Below are positions 41,367 to 50,501 of a stretch of DNA of 64,000 nt, in pieces. The position numbers were made by a program, and so were the translations under genes. The notes below the pieces were generated by a model. It saw only the letters and a program-made list of their open reading frames with translations, ran no database searches and was not told the DNA's origin. How positions within the stretch are numbered: position 1 is the stretch's first letter; every line of letters starts with the position of its first letter. Where the stretch lies: assembly GCA_043763625.1 (NCBI GenBank), contig JAYULL010000009.1:1-64000 (forward strand), read 5' to 3'. This DNA is from Rubrolithibacter sp043763625. Lineage in GTDB: Bacteria; Bacteroidota; Bacteroidia; Sphingobacteriales; Sphingobacteriaceae.

Positions 41367-42848
41367 TTATTTATTTTCGGCAAGCGGACTCACACTTATA
41401 GATTTAAATTTAACCTTGCCGTGTTTAGCATAGAACCAAAGAAAATCACCTATTTGTTCGGGGAGGCGATTTACGATGCAGCGTCTGTTATCGATGCATA
41501 CATCAATAATATCGTCTTTCAATATAATATCTACCTTAATAGTTTTATCTAGGCCTTTAACCGCTTTTATATCAGTATTTGCCAAGGAAACGATTTGTGT
41601 ATTCGCTGAAAAATTCAGCCGATATCCTCCTTCTGCCTTTTCATCGGAACGGAGATATAATCCATATTCTTCTGTTACACCTTCCGGTTCTATCTCTAAA
41701 GTTACTCTTGAATTTAAAGGTATTCCGGATGAATGTGCGGCGCCCACACCGTTTGGAGCATCTACTTGTAAATTTTTGTCATTAGTTATTGTACTGTATG
41801 AACCCGGGATAACTTCTACCTTTAGTTGAGCTCCCGTTTCCGGTATCATTTCTTTCGGGAATTTGGAACTGAGCGTTCCGTCCGGTTCTTGTGAGATCTC
41901 GCGGAAAATCGAGTTACCCCCAAATCGTTCGTTTCCGTTGTCTTTATTGTCATTTCTTGACGGAATCCAGGCTGCCGCAATCCGCCTATTATCCCTAAAC
42001 TCGGCAGTTTTTACAACATTGGACCAAGACTCATTTAAAGTTTGATGTTGAGGCTCTTGCCAAGGGCCGTACGCATTCTTCGACTTCACATAATACGTGT
42101 CGCCGTTATCGCTGTAAACTAAATAATACCAACCGTTCCATAAAAAATAATCAGGGCATTCCGGTACCGATGTTTGTCCGGTTAATACCGGTTCTTGCAC
42201 GGTCCATTTCTTTAAATCTTTTGAAGTTAGATGTACCAAGCATCCGCCGGCACGTTTTAATTCAGAATTCTCCTTCCAACTCGATACAAACAAATGAAAT
42301 TCACCGGTCTTTTCATCAACAAATACTTTCGGGTCCCTAAAATCTCTTTTGCTATATCCGGGGGCCGAAGTGTAAAAGGGATTTGGTTTTTGTTTCTTGA
42401 AACTAACTCCATCCGGGCTTACGGCATAGCTAAGTTGCTCGTTTACCTCGCCCTCTTTATCAACCAGACGGGTGGCATAAAATGCATAGTACTTGTTCTT
42501 ATAAAACACCACTGAGCCGGTACAAATAGACTTCTCCCATTCTTCGTTGATATCCAAAACTAAAGGGTATTGCTTCCACGTTTTCAAATCGCTGCTTGTA
42601 CTTAGCGCCCACTGGTGCCCGCCCAGTCCTTTTAAACCGGCATGATGTGCAGAATCCAGAAGCCAATAGTAATAATAGGTTCCGTCTTTAGAAAAAGGGA
42701 TGCAATCCCCAACGAACAAATCGCCCTTCGCCTTCCAATACTGTAGATTCCCGGTTGATTGAATAGAAGCATCGTATTTAACACCCTGTTGAGCATACGT
42801 TAAAAAACAGACAGGTATTAAGCCGATAACTATTAATAATTTTTTCAT
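41367..42848 (-). CDS. GH32-like glycosidase (beta-fructosidase type), divergent nucleophile motif
   Basis: 493 residues with a signal peptide (MKKLLIVIGLIPVCFLTYAQ). The five-bladed propeller carries the GH32 triad: Asp48 in FVGDCIPF (in place of the classical WMNDPNG), Asp172 in FRDPKVF, and Glu230 in VPECPDYF. A C-terminal beta-sandwich starts near 340 (GVTEEYGLYLRSDEKAEGGYRL). The divergent first motif fits a Bacteroidota GH32 subgroup whose linkage preference I cannot state; fructans are likely. It probably shares a transcript with hemW. Confidence 0.8.
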   Translation of the reverse strand: MKKLLIVIGLIPVCFLTYAQQGVKYDASIQSTGNLQYWKAKGDLFVGDCIPFSKDGTYYYYWLLDSAHHAGLKGLGGHQWALSTSSDLKTWKQYPLVLDINEEWEKSICTGSVVFYKNKYYAFYATRLVDKEGEVNEQLSYAVSPDGVSFKKQKPNPFYTSAPGYSKRDFRDPKVFVDEKTGEFHLFVSSWKENSELKRAGGCLVHLTSKDLKKWTVQEPVLTGQTSVPECPDYFLWNGWYYLVYSDNGDTYYVKSKNAYGPWQEPQHQTLNESWSNVVKTAEFRDNRRIAAAWIPSRNDNKDNGNERFGGNSIFREISQEPDGTLSSKFPKEMIPETGAQLKVEVIPGSYSTITNDKNLQVDAPNGVGAAHSSGIPLNSRVTLEIEPEGVTEEYGLYLRSDEKAEGGYRLNFSANTQIVSLANTDIKAVKGLDKTIKVDIILKDDIIDVCIDNRRCIVNRLPEQIGDFLWFYAKHGKVKFKSISVSPLAENK

Positions 42849-42940
42849 TAGGGTTTATAATGATTGCTAAATCAAAATATTTACTAATCCTTGGTCTTTC
42901 GCAAGAATCCCTGTATTTTCCAAAGATTTGCCTTTGGTTT

Positions 42941-42948
42941 CAAAGATA
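42941..42948 (-). promoter_or_regulatory. Candidate -7 element for the GH32-like gene
   Basis: The complement reads TATCTTTG, matching the Bacteroidota TAnnTTTG element, 93 bp before the ATG. No -33 TTTG is visible at normal distance, so support is from one box only. Confidence 0.3.
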
Positions 42949-43310
42949 TAGTAATAGCTGCATAATTAACTCTGATAGGCATTTTGCTCTTTACTGCAGC
43001 CGTTTTTTTCTGCTGTTCACCGTCAATTATTTTTCGACTGCTTGACTATATACCATATAAGAAGCAAGGGCGGCAGAAATCTCGACGTACTCTACTTTAT
43101 TTTTTGAGTTGCTCAATCTTACGGATCACCGGGAGTTGGAGCGGTATACTACGTTTCATTTACGTTTGATGACTTGCTGAAATAATCAGTTAGGTAGGGA
43201 TTAAGGATACTTTAACACCATTCTACACGCCTTGCGAAGAATTACGAGAAAGAATTATTACTCAAAGGGCTGTATCTTTGAAACATCATCTACCGGGGAA
43301 TAAAGGTTTA

Positions 43311-43338
43311 CCTCTCGCAAATTGCGAGAGGTTTTTTT
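43311..43338 (+). terminator. Strong plus-strand hairpin with T run
   Basis: CCTCTCGC-AAATT-GCGAGAGG (arms can extend by AA/TT) is followed by TTTTTTTATTATA. It is oriented for plus-strand transcription, yet no plus-strand gene lies upstream within 11 kb. On the minus strand it follows the OmpR-type regulator gene by 33 bp and may act as a stem-loop end there, although without a T run. Confidence 0.75.
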
Positions 43339-43370
43339 ATTATACGCCCTCTTACTTAGGGGGAGTTTTC

Positions 43371-44060
43371 TTACTCTACAACAAATTTGTAACCTATTCC
43401 GCGAATGGTTTGAAGATATTTAGGTCGGTCGAGATTATCCTCGATTTTTTTGCGAAGTCTCACAATATGCATATCTAAGGTACGGGTGTTAACATCAGAA
43501 TTATACCCCCACACTACCATCATCAATTCATCCCGATTAATCACCTTATTTACATTTTGAAGGAAATAAAGCAAAATTCGGTTTTCCAAAATAGTGAGTT
43601 CTATCTTTTTTCCGTTTTTAATTATGGAGTGTATATTCGGGTGATGCTCCATATTCCCAAACTTATGCGATTCGCTCTTCTCCGTGCTTACAGCATATTT
43701 TATTTTATTGCCTATCAGCGCTACAAGTACATCCATATTAAACGGCTTTGTGATGTAGTCTGAAACTCCAAAGCTGTAAGCATCAATCTTATCCACGTCC
43801 TGCGCCTTAGCAGTAAGCATAATAATTAAACCGGCATAACCTTGATTGCGTAAATTCAAACAAACTTCAGAACCCTGAATTCCCGGTAGCATCCAGTCAA
43901 GTAATACAATTTCGGGCTTTTCGCTTAAAATTAATTCTTCTGCTGCTTTGCCGTCCGACGCTTCTATAATTCCATAACCTTCTGATTGCAAACGATGCAC
44001 CACTAAAAAACGAAGATTCTCATCATCTTCAACTACTGCAATTTTTATTTCTTTATTCAT
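43371..44060 (-). CDS. OmpR-family response regulator
   Basis: 229 residues. Receiver domain ~5-120 with EDDE near residue 11, phospho-acceptor Asp55 in VLLDWMLPG, and Lys in YITKPFN. A winged-helix DNA-binding domain occupies ~130-229 (LTILENRILLYFLQNVNKVINRDELM, RTLDMHIVRLRKKIEDNLDRP, IRGIGYKFV). It is the last gene of the three-gene operon with the kinase (3-bp gap) and the peptidase-like lipoprotein. Confidence 0.95.
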   Translation of the reverse strand: MNKEIKIAVVEDDENLRFLVVHRLQSEGYGIIEASDGKAAEELILSEKPEIVLLDWMLPGIQGSEVCLNLRNQGYAGLIIMLTAKAQDVDKIDAYSFGVSDYITKPFNMDVLVALIGNKIKYAVSTEKSESHKFGNMEHHPNIHSIIKNGKKIELTILENRILLYFLQNVNKVINRDELMMVVWGYNSDVNTRTLDMHIVRLRKKIEDNLDRPKYLQTIRGIGYKFVVE

Positions 44061-44063
44061 ATT

Positions 44064-45737
44064 TCAAACTTCGTACGGTAACGTGATTACAAACTCTGAT
44101 CCTGCGCCTACTTTACTTTTTACGGCAATTGTACCGCTCATAAAATTAATCAGTTCTTTACAAAATGCCAACCCCAAGCCTACGCTCCCTTGCTGATTAA
44201 ATTCATTTTGTATTCGATAGAATTTCTTAAAAATATTTTTTAATTCTTCCTGTCGTATACCTATGCCTTTGTCTCTAAACCTAAAAACAATATTTTTGCG
44301 ATATTTCTTTATTTCAATTTTAAGCACCTTCCGGGATTGGGGCGAATACTTATAAGCATTGTCTATCAAGTTATGAAATAAACTTGACAGCAAGACAGGA
44401 TCACTTTTAAAATAGTCAATAGAACGACTAATATCACATTGAATTGCGTGATCCGGGTATTTAATTTCATATTCGTCTATTATGTTTTGAACAAATACTT
44501 CCAAATTGATCAACTCCTTTTTAATTTGGATAGATCTGTTTTCTATCTGCGTAAAGGATAAAAGCTTGTTCATTAAATCATTCAGCTTATCGGCTTCCTC
44601 ATCTAAAATTTTTCCGTATCGCTTTAATTCAGTATCGGAGAGCTCCTTGGCGCCTCGGATATTATTTCCGGCAATTTTAATAACTGCAACAGGCGTTTTA
44701 AACTCATGAGTAAAGTTGTTTATAAAATCATACTGAAGCTTAAACATTTTTCGATTAATGTTCAAATTTCCGTAAATAAGAAACGCAATGAACCCCAGCA
44801 AACCGTAAACCAAAATTAAGCTCAGCGCTATCGGAAAAAAACGACCGAAAACTTCTTTTCTCAAAAACGATTTTGAAGAGATAAAATACAGCTTATAGTC
44901 GCCGAACGCTCCCGGTAGGGCGATATCGGTGGTAAGCATATCGGGGTCGGTTTCCAAGTTTTCATACATCAAAGGCTTAAAACTAACATTCTGATAAAGT
45001 TCAGGATTGGCATTTCGAATTCTGAGTCCTGAAGGTGTTAGAAAAAAGCTAACGACATCTTGTTGAAAAATTTGCGAAGCAGGCAGATCTTCCAGCATAA
45101 TATCTTTAAACGTACGCATTTCTTCCCTCCTTGGTATGTTCATATAAGTAATGCGATTAGGAGTAATGCTGTAAAAAACGTTTAAAATATCGTTGCTGTT
45201 TAATACGCGATTGGTATCTAAAGAAGCAATAAAACCGGTAAACTTTATGGCTATTTTACTAAATTCTGTAGTTGTTTTTAAGGATAGGTTACTGCCGCGG
45301 TTTTTTTTGTAAACTACTTTTTCATTCACGGTCACATCATCACCGAATTGATACACTGCCCGAGGTTCCATCGAAAAGTTATTTACCCTAAAGCCGTTAG
45401 TGATAGTATGATTACTTATTTCAATATCGTAGAACACTATATTAGTTACGAACTTATACCTGCTTAACACCTGACCGGCGTATTTTGAAATGGATCCGGA
45501 ATCTAAGTATCCTTGGTAGTAAGAAATCTCCGGCACTGTTTTCCGAAAGAAATTATTATAAGGACGCAAGGTTTCTTCCATTACATTAATTTTCTTGGAG
45601 GCAAATTCGTTTTCAATATATTTCGCTGTAAGATTATAGATTAAAACCAACCCAAACAACAAAGAAACTCCGATTAATGAAAGAAAAAGAGTTACTAATT
45701 GAATGTTTTTTCGGTACGAGTCTTGCCCCTCTTTCAT
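44064..45737 (-). CDS. Sensor histidine kinase with large periplasmic domain
   Basis: 557 residues. First span ~13-36, periplasmic sensor region ~37-290 of no recognised family, second span near 298-322 (FFPIALSLILVYGLLGFIAFLIYGN). HisKA follows with the phospho-acceptor His in NNFTHEFKTPVAVIKI, then HATPase (NLIDNAYKYSP, DKGIGIRQEEL, VGLGLAFCKELI). There is no HAMP domain. It sits between the peptidase-like lipoprotein gene (6-bp gap) and its response regulator gene, so both are probably functional partners. Confidence 0.93.
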   Translation of the reverse strand: MKEGQDSYRKNIQLVTLFLSLIGVSLLFGLVLIYNLTAKYIENEFASKKINVMEETLRPYNNFFRKTVPEISYYQGYLDSGSISKYAGQVLSRYKFVTNIVFYDIEISNHTITNGFRVNNFSMEPRAVYQFGDDVTVNEKVVYKKNRGSNLSLKTTTEFSKIAIKFTGFIASLDTNRVLNSNDILNVFYSITPNRITYMNIPRREEMRTFKDIMLEDLPASQIFQQDVVSFFLTPSGLRIRNANPELYQNVSFKPLMYENLETDPDMLTTDIALPGAFGDYKLYFISSKSFLRKEVFGRFFPIALSLILVYGLLGFIAFLIYGNLNINRKMFKLQYDFINNFTHEFKTPVAVIKIAGNNIRGAKELSDTELKRYGKILDEEADKLNDLMNKLLSFTQIENRSIQIKKELINLEVFVQNIIDEYEIKYPDHAIQCDISRSIDYFKSDPVLLSSLFHNLIDNAYKYSPQSRKVLKIEIKKYRKNIVFRFRDKGIGIRQEELKNIFKKFYRIQNEFNQQGSVGLGLAFCKELINFMSGTIAVKSKVGAGSEFVITLPYEV

Positions 45738-45743
45738 GACCGC

Positions 45744-47642
45744 CTATTTCTTCTTAAGATAATCAGCAAGAAAGTCCTCAAGCCTTTGATAAAATTCAAC
45801 CCTGTTCTCCCTATTACTGAAATAGGTGCCTTCGCCGTCCTTAAGCATATAACTGACGGGTATATTCCTCCCTTTAAGGTCTTTAACAAACTGGTCTAAA
45901 TCGTTAATATTAGCCTTTTTATCCTTAGTTCCTTGTGCTATAAAAACAGGAGCCTTTATTCTGTCGGAGTGAAAAACCGGAGAAACTGCCCGGAAATAAT
46001 CCACGTCTTTCTCAGGATTTCCAATCATCTCGTAATACATTTTCAGGTATGGCTTGTTGTAAGACGGTATTTCTTTAACGTATGAAAATAAATTTACAGG
46101 GCCTGAGTAAGAAATTCCGCAAGCATATAAATCCGGGTTGAAGCATAAGCCGTGTAAAGCGGAATAGCCGCCAAAACCGGTGCCGTAAACAGCAATTCTC
46201 TTTTTATCGGCAATTCCCTTTTCTACTAACCAACGAACACCGTCGGTAATATCGTTTTGCATAGTTGTTCCCCATTTTTTAAATCCGGCAATCCAAAATT
46301 CCTTTCCATACCCGGTAGAACCCCTAAAATTAGGCTGAAAAACTACATACCCTCGGCTAACTAAAAACTGCACTTCAGAATTGTATCCCCAGACAGCCCT
46401 GGAAGAGGGCCCGTTGTGCGGCATCACTACAACCGGCAGATTTACCGGCTTAAGACGATAGGGAATAGTTAAATAGGCATTAATAATTTTGCCGTCTCGC
46501 GACAAATAGGTAACCGGCTTCATTTCGCTGGTTCTAGTTGAATCTATTGCCGGATTTACATCAGCTAACTTTCTGAGTCGATTATGAACCGGACTGTATA
46601 AATAAAAAGCACCGGGGGTTTTATCGGTAAACGTGCGTACAATGAATTTCTTCTCCAGCGAATCTTTATCTGCAATCCGGATTTCGGAACGCGGAAGCTT
46701 TTCAACCAAGGCAGAATAAACGGCTTTCAAATTTTTATCCAAATACATCCTTTCTTTCTTCGATGTAGTATAAGAAACGTACTGTATCAATCCTTTCGCA
46801 AAAGAATATCCCGGCTCAATTACATCTACTTCAGGATGACTGTATAAAACTTTTATCTCATTAGCACTCTCGCAATCAAGTTCAACGAGGGCCGCCTTAT
46901 CGCGATTTTTATTAGACAAGGCATAAATCCGCGATCGTTTACCCCGGCAAAACCCGATAGGATCTATAGTAGTTTTAAAATTGTTGGTAAAAACTTTCTT
47001 AAACGGCTGAAATGTGTCGGCACGATACAGCAAGGTTTCGTAAGTACTGTCGCTTGCTATCGCTAATCGGATTTCTCCTTGCCGGTCTGCAAACCACTCG
47101 GTAACACTCCCCGGATTTTGGGCAAGCATAGTAAGACTTCGAGTATATATATTTAATCGATAAGCATCAAAAGCTGAAGCATCCCTGCGGTTAAGAGCTA
47201 TAAGCACTTCGCTGTTAGTGCTCTGTTTTCTGTTTGAATTTATAAACCTCAATTTGCCTTTAGCATCAGGCAGTAAATCTCGGTTATTCTCGCCGTTTCG
47301 GCGTACTGCATACAAATGCTCGTCTTCTTCTTGCGTCCAATCTTTAGTATAAACTATATCCTCGTTATTGAGCCAGAAATATTCCGCTACATTTCGATCC
47401 GAAAGTTTGGTTATCTGAATTTCTTGATTCCTGGTTAGGGATTTCACAAAGAGGTTATACCTGTTTTTATAGGGTTGCAAATACGATATATAATTGCCGT
47501 CGGGAGAGATTTGGAACCCGAATTTTATAGGACTTTTAAAAAAGCTTTCAACTGGAATTTGAGTAACGGCATCCTCTTGCTTACAACCTGATCCGAGTGC
47601 CAGAAAGTACAGCAATAAAAACCGTTTGAGAAAAAATTGCAT
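45744..47642 (-). CDS. S9-type prolyl-oligopeptidase-fold lipoprotein lacking catalytic Ser and His
   Basis: 632 residues with a lipoprotein signal (LKRFLLLYFLALGSGCKQED, lipobox Cys ~20). A beta-propeller (~35-370) precedes the alpha/beta-hydrolase domain (~385-632: VVMPHNGPSS, PNFRGSTGYGKEFW, MQNDITDGVRWL). The nucleophile elbow, normally GxSxGG, reads YGTGFGGYSAL, with Gly489 in place of Ser. The histidine loop, normally EGHGF, reads GEGTYFSNRENRVEFY, with Thr606 in place of His. Asp in GTKDKKAN is kept. It should not be an active serine peptidase. As first gene of a two-component operon it may be a ligand-binding or regulatory partner. Confidence 0.88.
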   Translation of the reverse strand: MQFFLKRFLLLYFLALGSGCKQEDAVTQIPVESFFKSPIKFGFQISPDGNYISYLQPYKNRYNLFVKSLTRNQEIQITKLSDRNVAEYFWLNNEDIVYTKDWTQEEDEHLYAVRRNGENNRDLLPDAKGKLRFINSNRKQSTNSEVLIALNRRDASAFDAYRLNIYTRSLTMLAQNPGSVTEWFADRQGEIRLAIASDSTYETLLYRADTFQPFKKVFTNNFKTTIDPIGFCRGKRSRIYALSNKNRDKAALVELDCESANEIKVLYSHPEVDVIEPGYSFAKGLIQYVSYTTSKKERMYLDKNLKAVYSALVEKLPRSEIRIADKDSLEKKFIVRTFTDKTPGAFYLYSPVHNRLRKLADVNPAIDSTRTSEMKPVTYLSRDGKIINAYLTIPYRLKPVNLPVVVMPHNGPSSRAVWGYNSEVQFLVSRGYVVFQPNFRGSTGYGKEFWIAGFKKWGTTMQNDITDGVRWLVEKGIADKKRIAVYGTGFGGYSALHGLCFNPDLYACGISYSGPVNLFSYVKEIPSYNKPYLKMYYEMIGNPEKDVDYFRAVSPVFHSDRIKAPVFIAQGTKDKKANINDLDQFVKDLKGRNIPVSYMLKDGEGTYFSNRENRVEFYQRLEDFLADYLKKK

Positions 47643-47818
47643 GCTTGTTAAAAATCTTCCTCTATTTGTAACGTTAAAAATATAAATGCTATATTAATTG
47701 ATGTTCTTTTTAATTGGTCAAAGGGTTAAGTAAAGAATCGGTAGTGAAGGTATATAATTTCGGTTTTTAGGCGCCGATGTTAAAAGTAACATTTAAAATA
47801 CTTGGTATTCGTTGATTA

Positions 47819-49621
47819 ATGAAGAAACTTGTTCTGCTATTAGCTCTTACTTTGAAAATGGCAATTGTTTACAGCCAGAATATTCCCCTCGGCAGTAACA
47901 CTGCCATGCAATATTACAGTAACGGAAATTACGAAAGTGCGTTGCCGCTGCTTCGAGACCTTTTTTACAAAAGCGGACTATATTACGATCAATATTTTGA
48001 TGTACTGCTTAAGCTTAAAAATTTAGGTGAGGCTGAGAAAATTGTTAAGAAACAGCTTAAGGCTTATCCTCAAAACATAAACTTCAAGGTTGACTACGGA
48101 CGACTTTTACAGGAGCAAGGCGAGCAGGAAAAGGCTAAAGCTTGGATTAAATCGATTACAGAAAAACTACCTAAAGACGAAACCGAAATAAGAAATCTCG
48201 CGACAGCTTTTTATCGAAACGGCGGATATGACGAGGCCGTAAAAGTATTGCTGCAAGGAAGGGAAGTATTGAACAAGGAAACAGTTTTCACATTTGATCT
48301 GATATCGCTTTACCGATTTCAGAAAAACAAAGAAATGCTGGTAAGCGAATATGTTAATGCCTTGCAACACAATATCGAGATTATCAATCAGGCGCAAAAT
48401 ACCTTTGCCGGTCTTTTTGAAAAGCCGGGAGATTATGAATCTCTAAAACAAAGCTTAATAGATGCACTGCAGCGAAATCCTCAAAATATTGCACTTACCG
48501 AACTTTTACTGTGGACCTACACGCAAACCCGGCAATATAATTTGGCGCTAAAGCAAACCATTGCTTTAGATAAGCGGCTGAAAGAAGACGGGGAACGGGT
48601 TTACGATTACACCTTTACTTTAATAGAAAATAAAGCCTTTGAACAGGCAATTGAAGCGCTTAACTATCTAACGGCAAAGGGCAAAGAAAATCGATTTTAT
48701 ATTCCGGCGAAGATTCAATTAATAAACATTAAAACCGGATTGTTAGAAGAAGGCAACTACAAGCCGCAAGATTTGACGCTTCTTGAACAAGATTTCACAG
48801 CACTTATTTCCGAGTTCGGCAAATCAGTTAAAACTGCCGGAGCAATCAAGCAGTTGTCGCATTTGAAGGGATTCTACCTAAACAAAGCTCCGGAAGCAGA
48901 ACAGCTTTTGGAAGATTTGCTGAAAACTCCCGGCTTGCCGGAGGAGACGACCGGTCAAATTAAACTTTCGCTGGCTGATATCTATATCCTTACCGGCGAG
49001 GTGTGGGATGCAACCTTAGCTTACAGTCAGGTTGAAAAACAATTCCCGAATACAGCTTTAGCTCAAGAAGCGAAATTCAGGAATGCAAAGCTTGCTTACT
49101 TTCAAGGAGATTTCAACTGGTCAAAAGCACAGCTTGATGTATTAAAAAGCGCTACATCACAATTAATTGCTAACGACGCATTAAATTTAGGCTTACTCAT
49201 CGCAGAGAATTTAGCATCCCCTCAAGATACTCTAGCACTAAAGGCCTATGCTAACGCAGATCTTCTAACTTTTAAAAACAAGTTAATCGAAGCACTTTCG
49301 GCATTAGGAGAAATAGAAAAGACATTTGCAGGAACAAGCTTGGCTGATGATATTTTAATGGCAGAAGCTAAAATATTTCTAAAGCAAAAACAGCCTGAAA
49401 AGGCAGCGACTCACTTGAAAACAATTGCGGATAACTATGCTTACGATTTGTGGGCAGACGACGCACTTTTTATGCTGGCAGAGTTATGCGAACACGATCT
49501 CAAATCTCCCGAAAAAGCAAAAGAATACTATCAAAAACTGCTAAGCAATTACCCGGGAAGCATTTTAATAAACGATGCAAGAAAAAGATTTAGAATATTG
49601 AGAGGTGATAAAACCGAATAA
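47819..49621 (+). CDS. Secreted/periplasmic TPR-repeat protein
   Basis: 600 residues with a signal peptide (MKKLVLLLALTLKMAIVYSQ). The rest is helical with many tetratricopeptide repeats, e.g. AMQYYSNGNYESALPLLRDL, EIRNLATAFYRNGGYDEAVKVL, LSLADIYILTGEVWDATLAYSQV and ALFMLAELCEHDLKSPEKAKEYYQ. The C-terminal repeats resemble those of YbgF/BamD-like envelope scaffolds. It is followed at 16 bp by the DUF4286 gene and then rfbC, forming a likely three-gene operon. Function is unknown beyond protein interaction. Confidence 0.88.
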   Translation: MKKLVLLLALTLKMAIVYSQNIPLGSNTAMQYYSNGNYESALPLLRDLFYKSGLYYDQYFDVLLKLKNLGEAEKIVKKQLKAYPQNINFKVDYGRLLQEQGEQEKAKAWIKSITEKLPKDETEIRNLATAFYRNGGYDEAVKVLLQGREVLNKETVFTFDLISLYRFQKNKEMLVSEYVNALQHNIEIINQAQNTFAGLFEKPGDYESLKQSLIDALQRNPQNIALTELLLWTYTQTRQYNLALKQTIALDKRLKEDGERVYDYTFTLIENKAFEQAIEALNYLTAKGKENRFYIPAKIQLINIKTGLLEEGNYKPQDLTLLEQDFTALISEFGKSVKTAGAIKQLSHLKGFYLNKAPEAEQLLEDLLKTPGLPEETTGQIKLSLADIYILTGEVWDATLAYSQVEKQFPNTALAQEAKFRNAKLAYFQGDFNWSKAQLDVLKSATSQLIANDALNLGLLIAENLASPQDTLALKAYANADLLTFKNKLIEALSALGEIEKTFAGTSLADDILMAEAKIFLKQKQPEKAATHLKTIADNYAYDLWADDALFMLAELCEHDLKSPEKAKEYYQKLLSNYPGSILINDARKRFRILRGDKTE

Positions 49622-49637
49622 TCTCTATTTTCGCTGA

Positions 49638-49943
49638 ATGGTTCTATACAATCTCACTGCAATTGTCGAGGAGGAATTCCACGACGAGTGGATGACTTGG
49701 ATGAAGGAAATTTTTATTCCTTCGGTAATAAACACCGGCCTTTTCAAAGATCACCATGTGTTAAGAGTTTTAGATTCGCCAAACCCCGGTGTTACATATT
49801 GCTTTCAGTTTATTGCTGCCGGGCATCACGAATACCAAAAGTTTAGAGACCGGCACGAACCGGCATTATTAAATGATTACTATAATAAATTCGAAAATAA
49901 GGCTGTTTCTTTCAGCACATTAATGGAATACTGCGACAAATGA
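49638..49943 (+). CDS. DUF4286-family small protein
   Basis: 101 residues without signal or membrane segments. The pattern MVLYNLTAIVEEEFHDEWMTWM and VTYCFQFIAAGHHEYQKF suggests a ferredoxin-like (ABM/dimeric alpha-beta barrel-type) fold and matches DUF4286, widespread in Bacteroidota and of unknown role. Its last 4 bp overlap the rfbC start (ATGA), implying translational coupling. Confidence 0.82.
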   Translation: MVLYNLTAIVEEEFHDEWMTWMKEIFIPSVINTGLFKDHHVLRVLDSPNPGVTYCFQFIAAGHHEYQKFRDRHEPALLNDYYNKFENKAVSFSTLMEYCDK

Positions 49944-50488
49944 ATTTTAAAGAAACCCCCATCAAAGATTTGATAATTGTTGAACCAAAAGTTTGGAACG
50001 ATACACGCGGACATTTTTTTGAAAGTTACAACGAAAATCTCTTTAAAGAAGCCGGAATTGACGTAAGCTTTGTTCAAGACAACCAATCGCAGTCTCAACG
50101 AGGAACATTACGGGGCTTACATGCTCAAACCCAACCATGGGCACAGGGCAAACTCGTAAGAGTTATACGAGGCAAAGTGCTGGATGTAGCCGTTGATATT
50201 CGTAAAAATTCCCCTACTTACGGCAAGCATTATACTTTAGAGCTTAGTGAAGAAAACAAGTTGATGCTTTGGGTGCCCACGGGATTTCTTCACGGATTCG
50301 CTACATTGGAAGATGAAACCATATTCACTTACAAAGTTAGCAACCTCTATAACCGAGAATCAGAAATTGGCGTTATGTGGAATGATGAAGATTTGAAAAT
50401 AGACTGGCAGCTTGCAAAAGAAGAAATTATCTTATCTGAAAAGGATAAGGTATTGAAAAAGTTCAAAGATTTGCAAAGCCCGTTTTAG
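49940..50488 (+). CDS. rfbC: dTDP-4-dehydrorhamnose 3,5-epimerase
   Basis: 182-residue cupin-fold epimerase of the dTDP-L-rhamnose pathway. Diagnostic residues are visible: the catalytic His in TLRGLHAQ, DVAVDIRKNSPTYGKH, PTGFLHGFATL, and the active-site Tyr in FTYKVSNLYNRESE. Length matches the family. rfbA, B and D are not in the window, so the other pathway genes must be elsewhere. It is convergent with the OmpA gene across a 13-bp gap containing AGGGG-CGCGC-CTCCT, a weak possible shared terminator. Confidence 0.93.
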   Translation: MNFKETPIKDLIIVEPKVWNDTRGHFFESYNENLFKEAGIDVSFVQDNQSQSQRGTLRGLHAQTQPWAQGKLVRVIRGKVLDVAVDIRKNSPTYGKHYTLELSEENKLMLWVPTGFLHGFATLEDETIFTYKVSNLYNRESEIGVMWNDEDLKIDWQLAKEEIILSEKDKVLKKFKDLQSPF

Positions 50489-50501
50489 GGGCGCGCCTCC
50501 T

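Larger units (their letters stand above)
42849..43370. other. 522-bp intergenic region with a plus-strand terminator
   Basis: No protein-coding gene is supported. Short plus-strand frames at 42860-43169 and 43278-43478 lack family patterns. On the minus strand TATCTTTG (complement of 42941-42948) is a candidate -7 element for the GH32-like gene with a leader of roughly 85 nt. On the plus strand TATCTTTG at 43273-43280 lies ~30 bp before a strong hairpin and T run, so a very short plus-strand RNA is conceivable. Confidence 0.45.

Noticed and set aside
42860..43478. Several short plus-strand frames (60-66 codons) in the gap before and over the OmpR-type gene
   Set aside because: Cys/Phe/Tyr-rich translations typical of AT-rich antisense or non-coding DNA; the last one overlaps a certain gene on the other strand.
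45744..47642. Active dipeptidyl or acylaminoacyl peptidase
   Set aside because: Gly489 and Thr606 occupy the positions of the catalytic Ser and His; I checked both codons directly on the minus strand.
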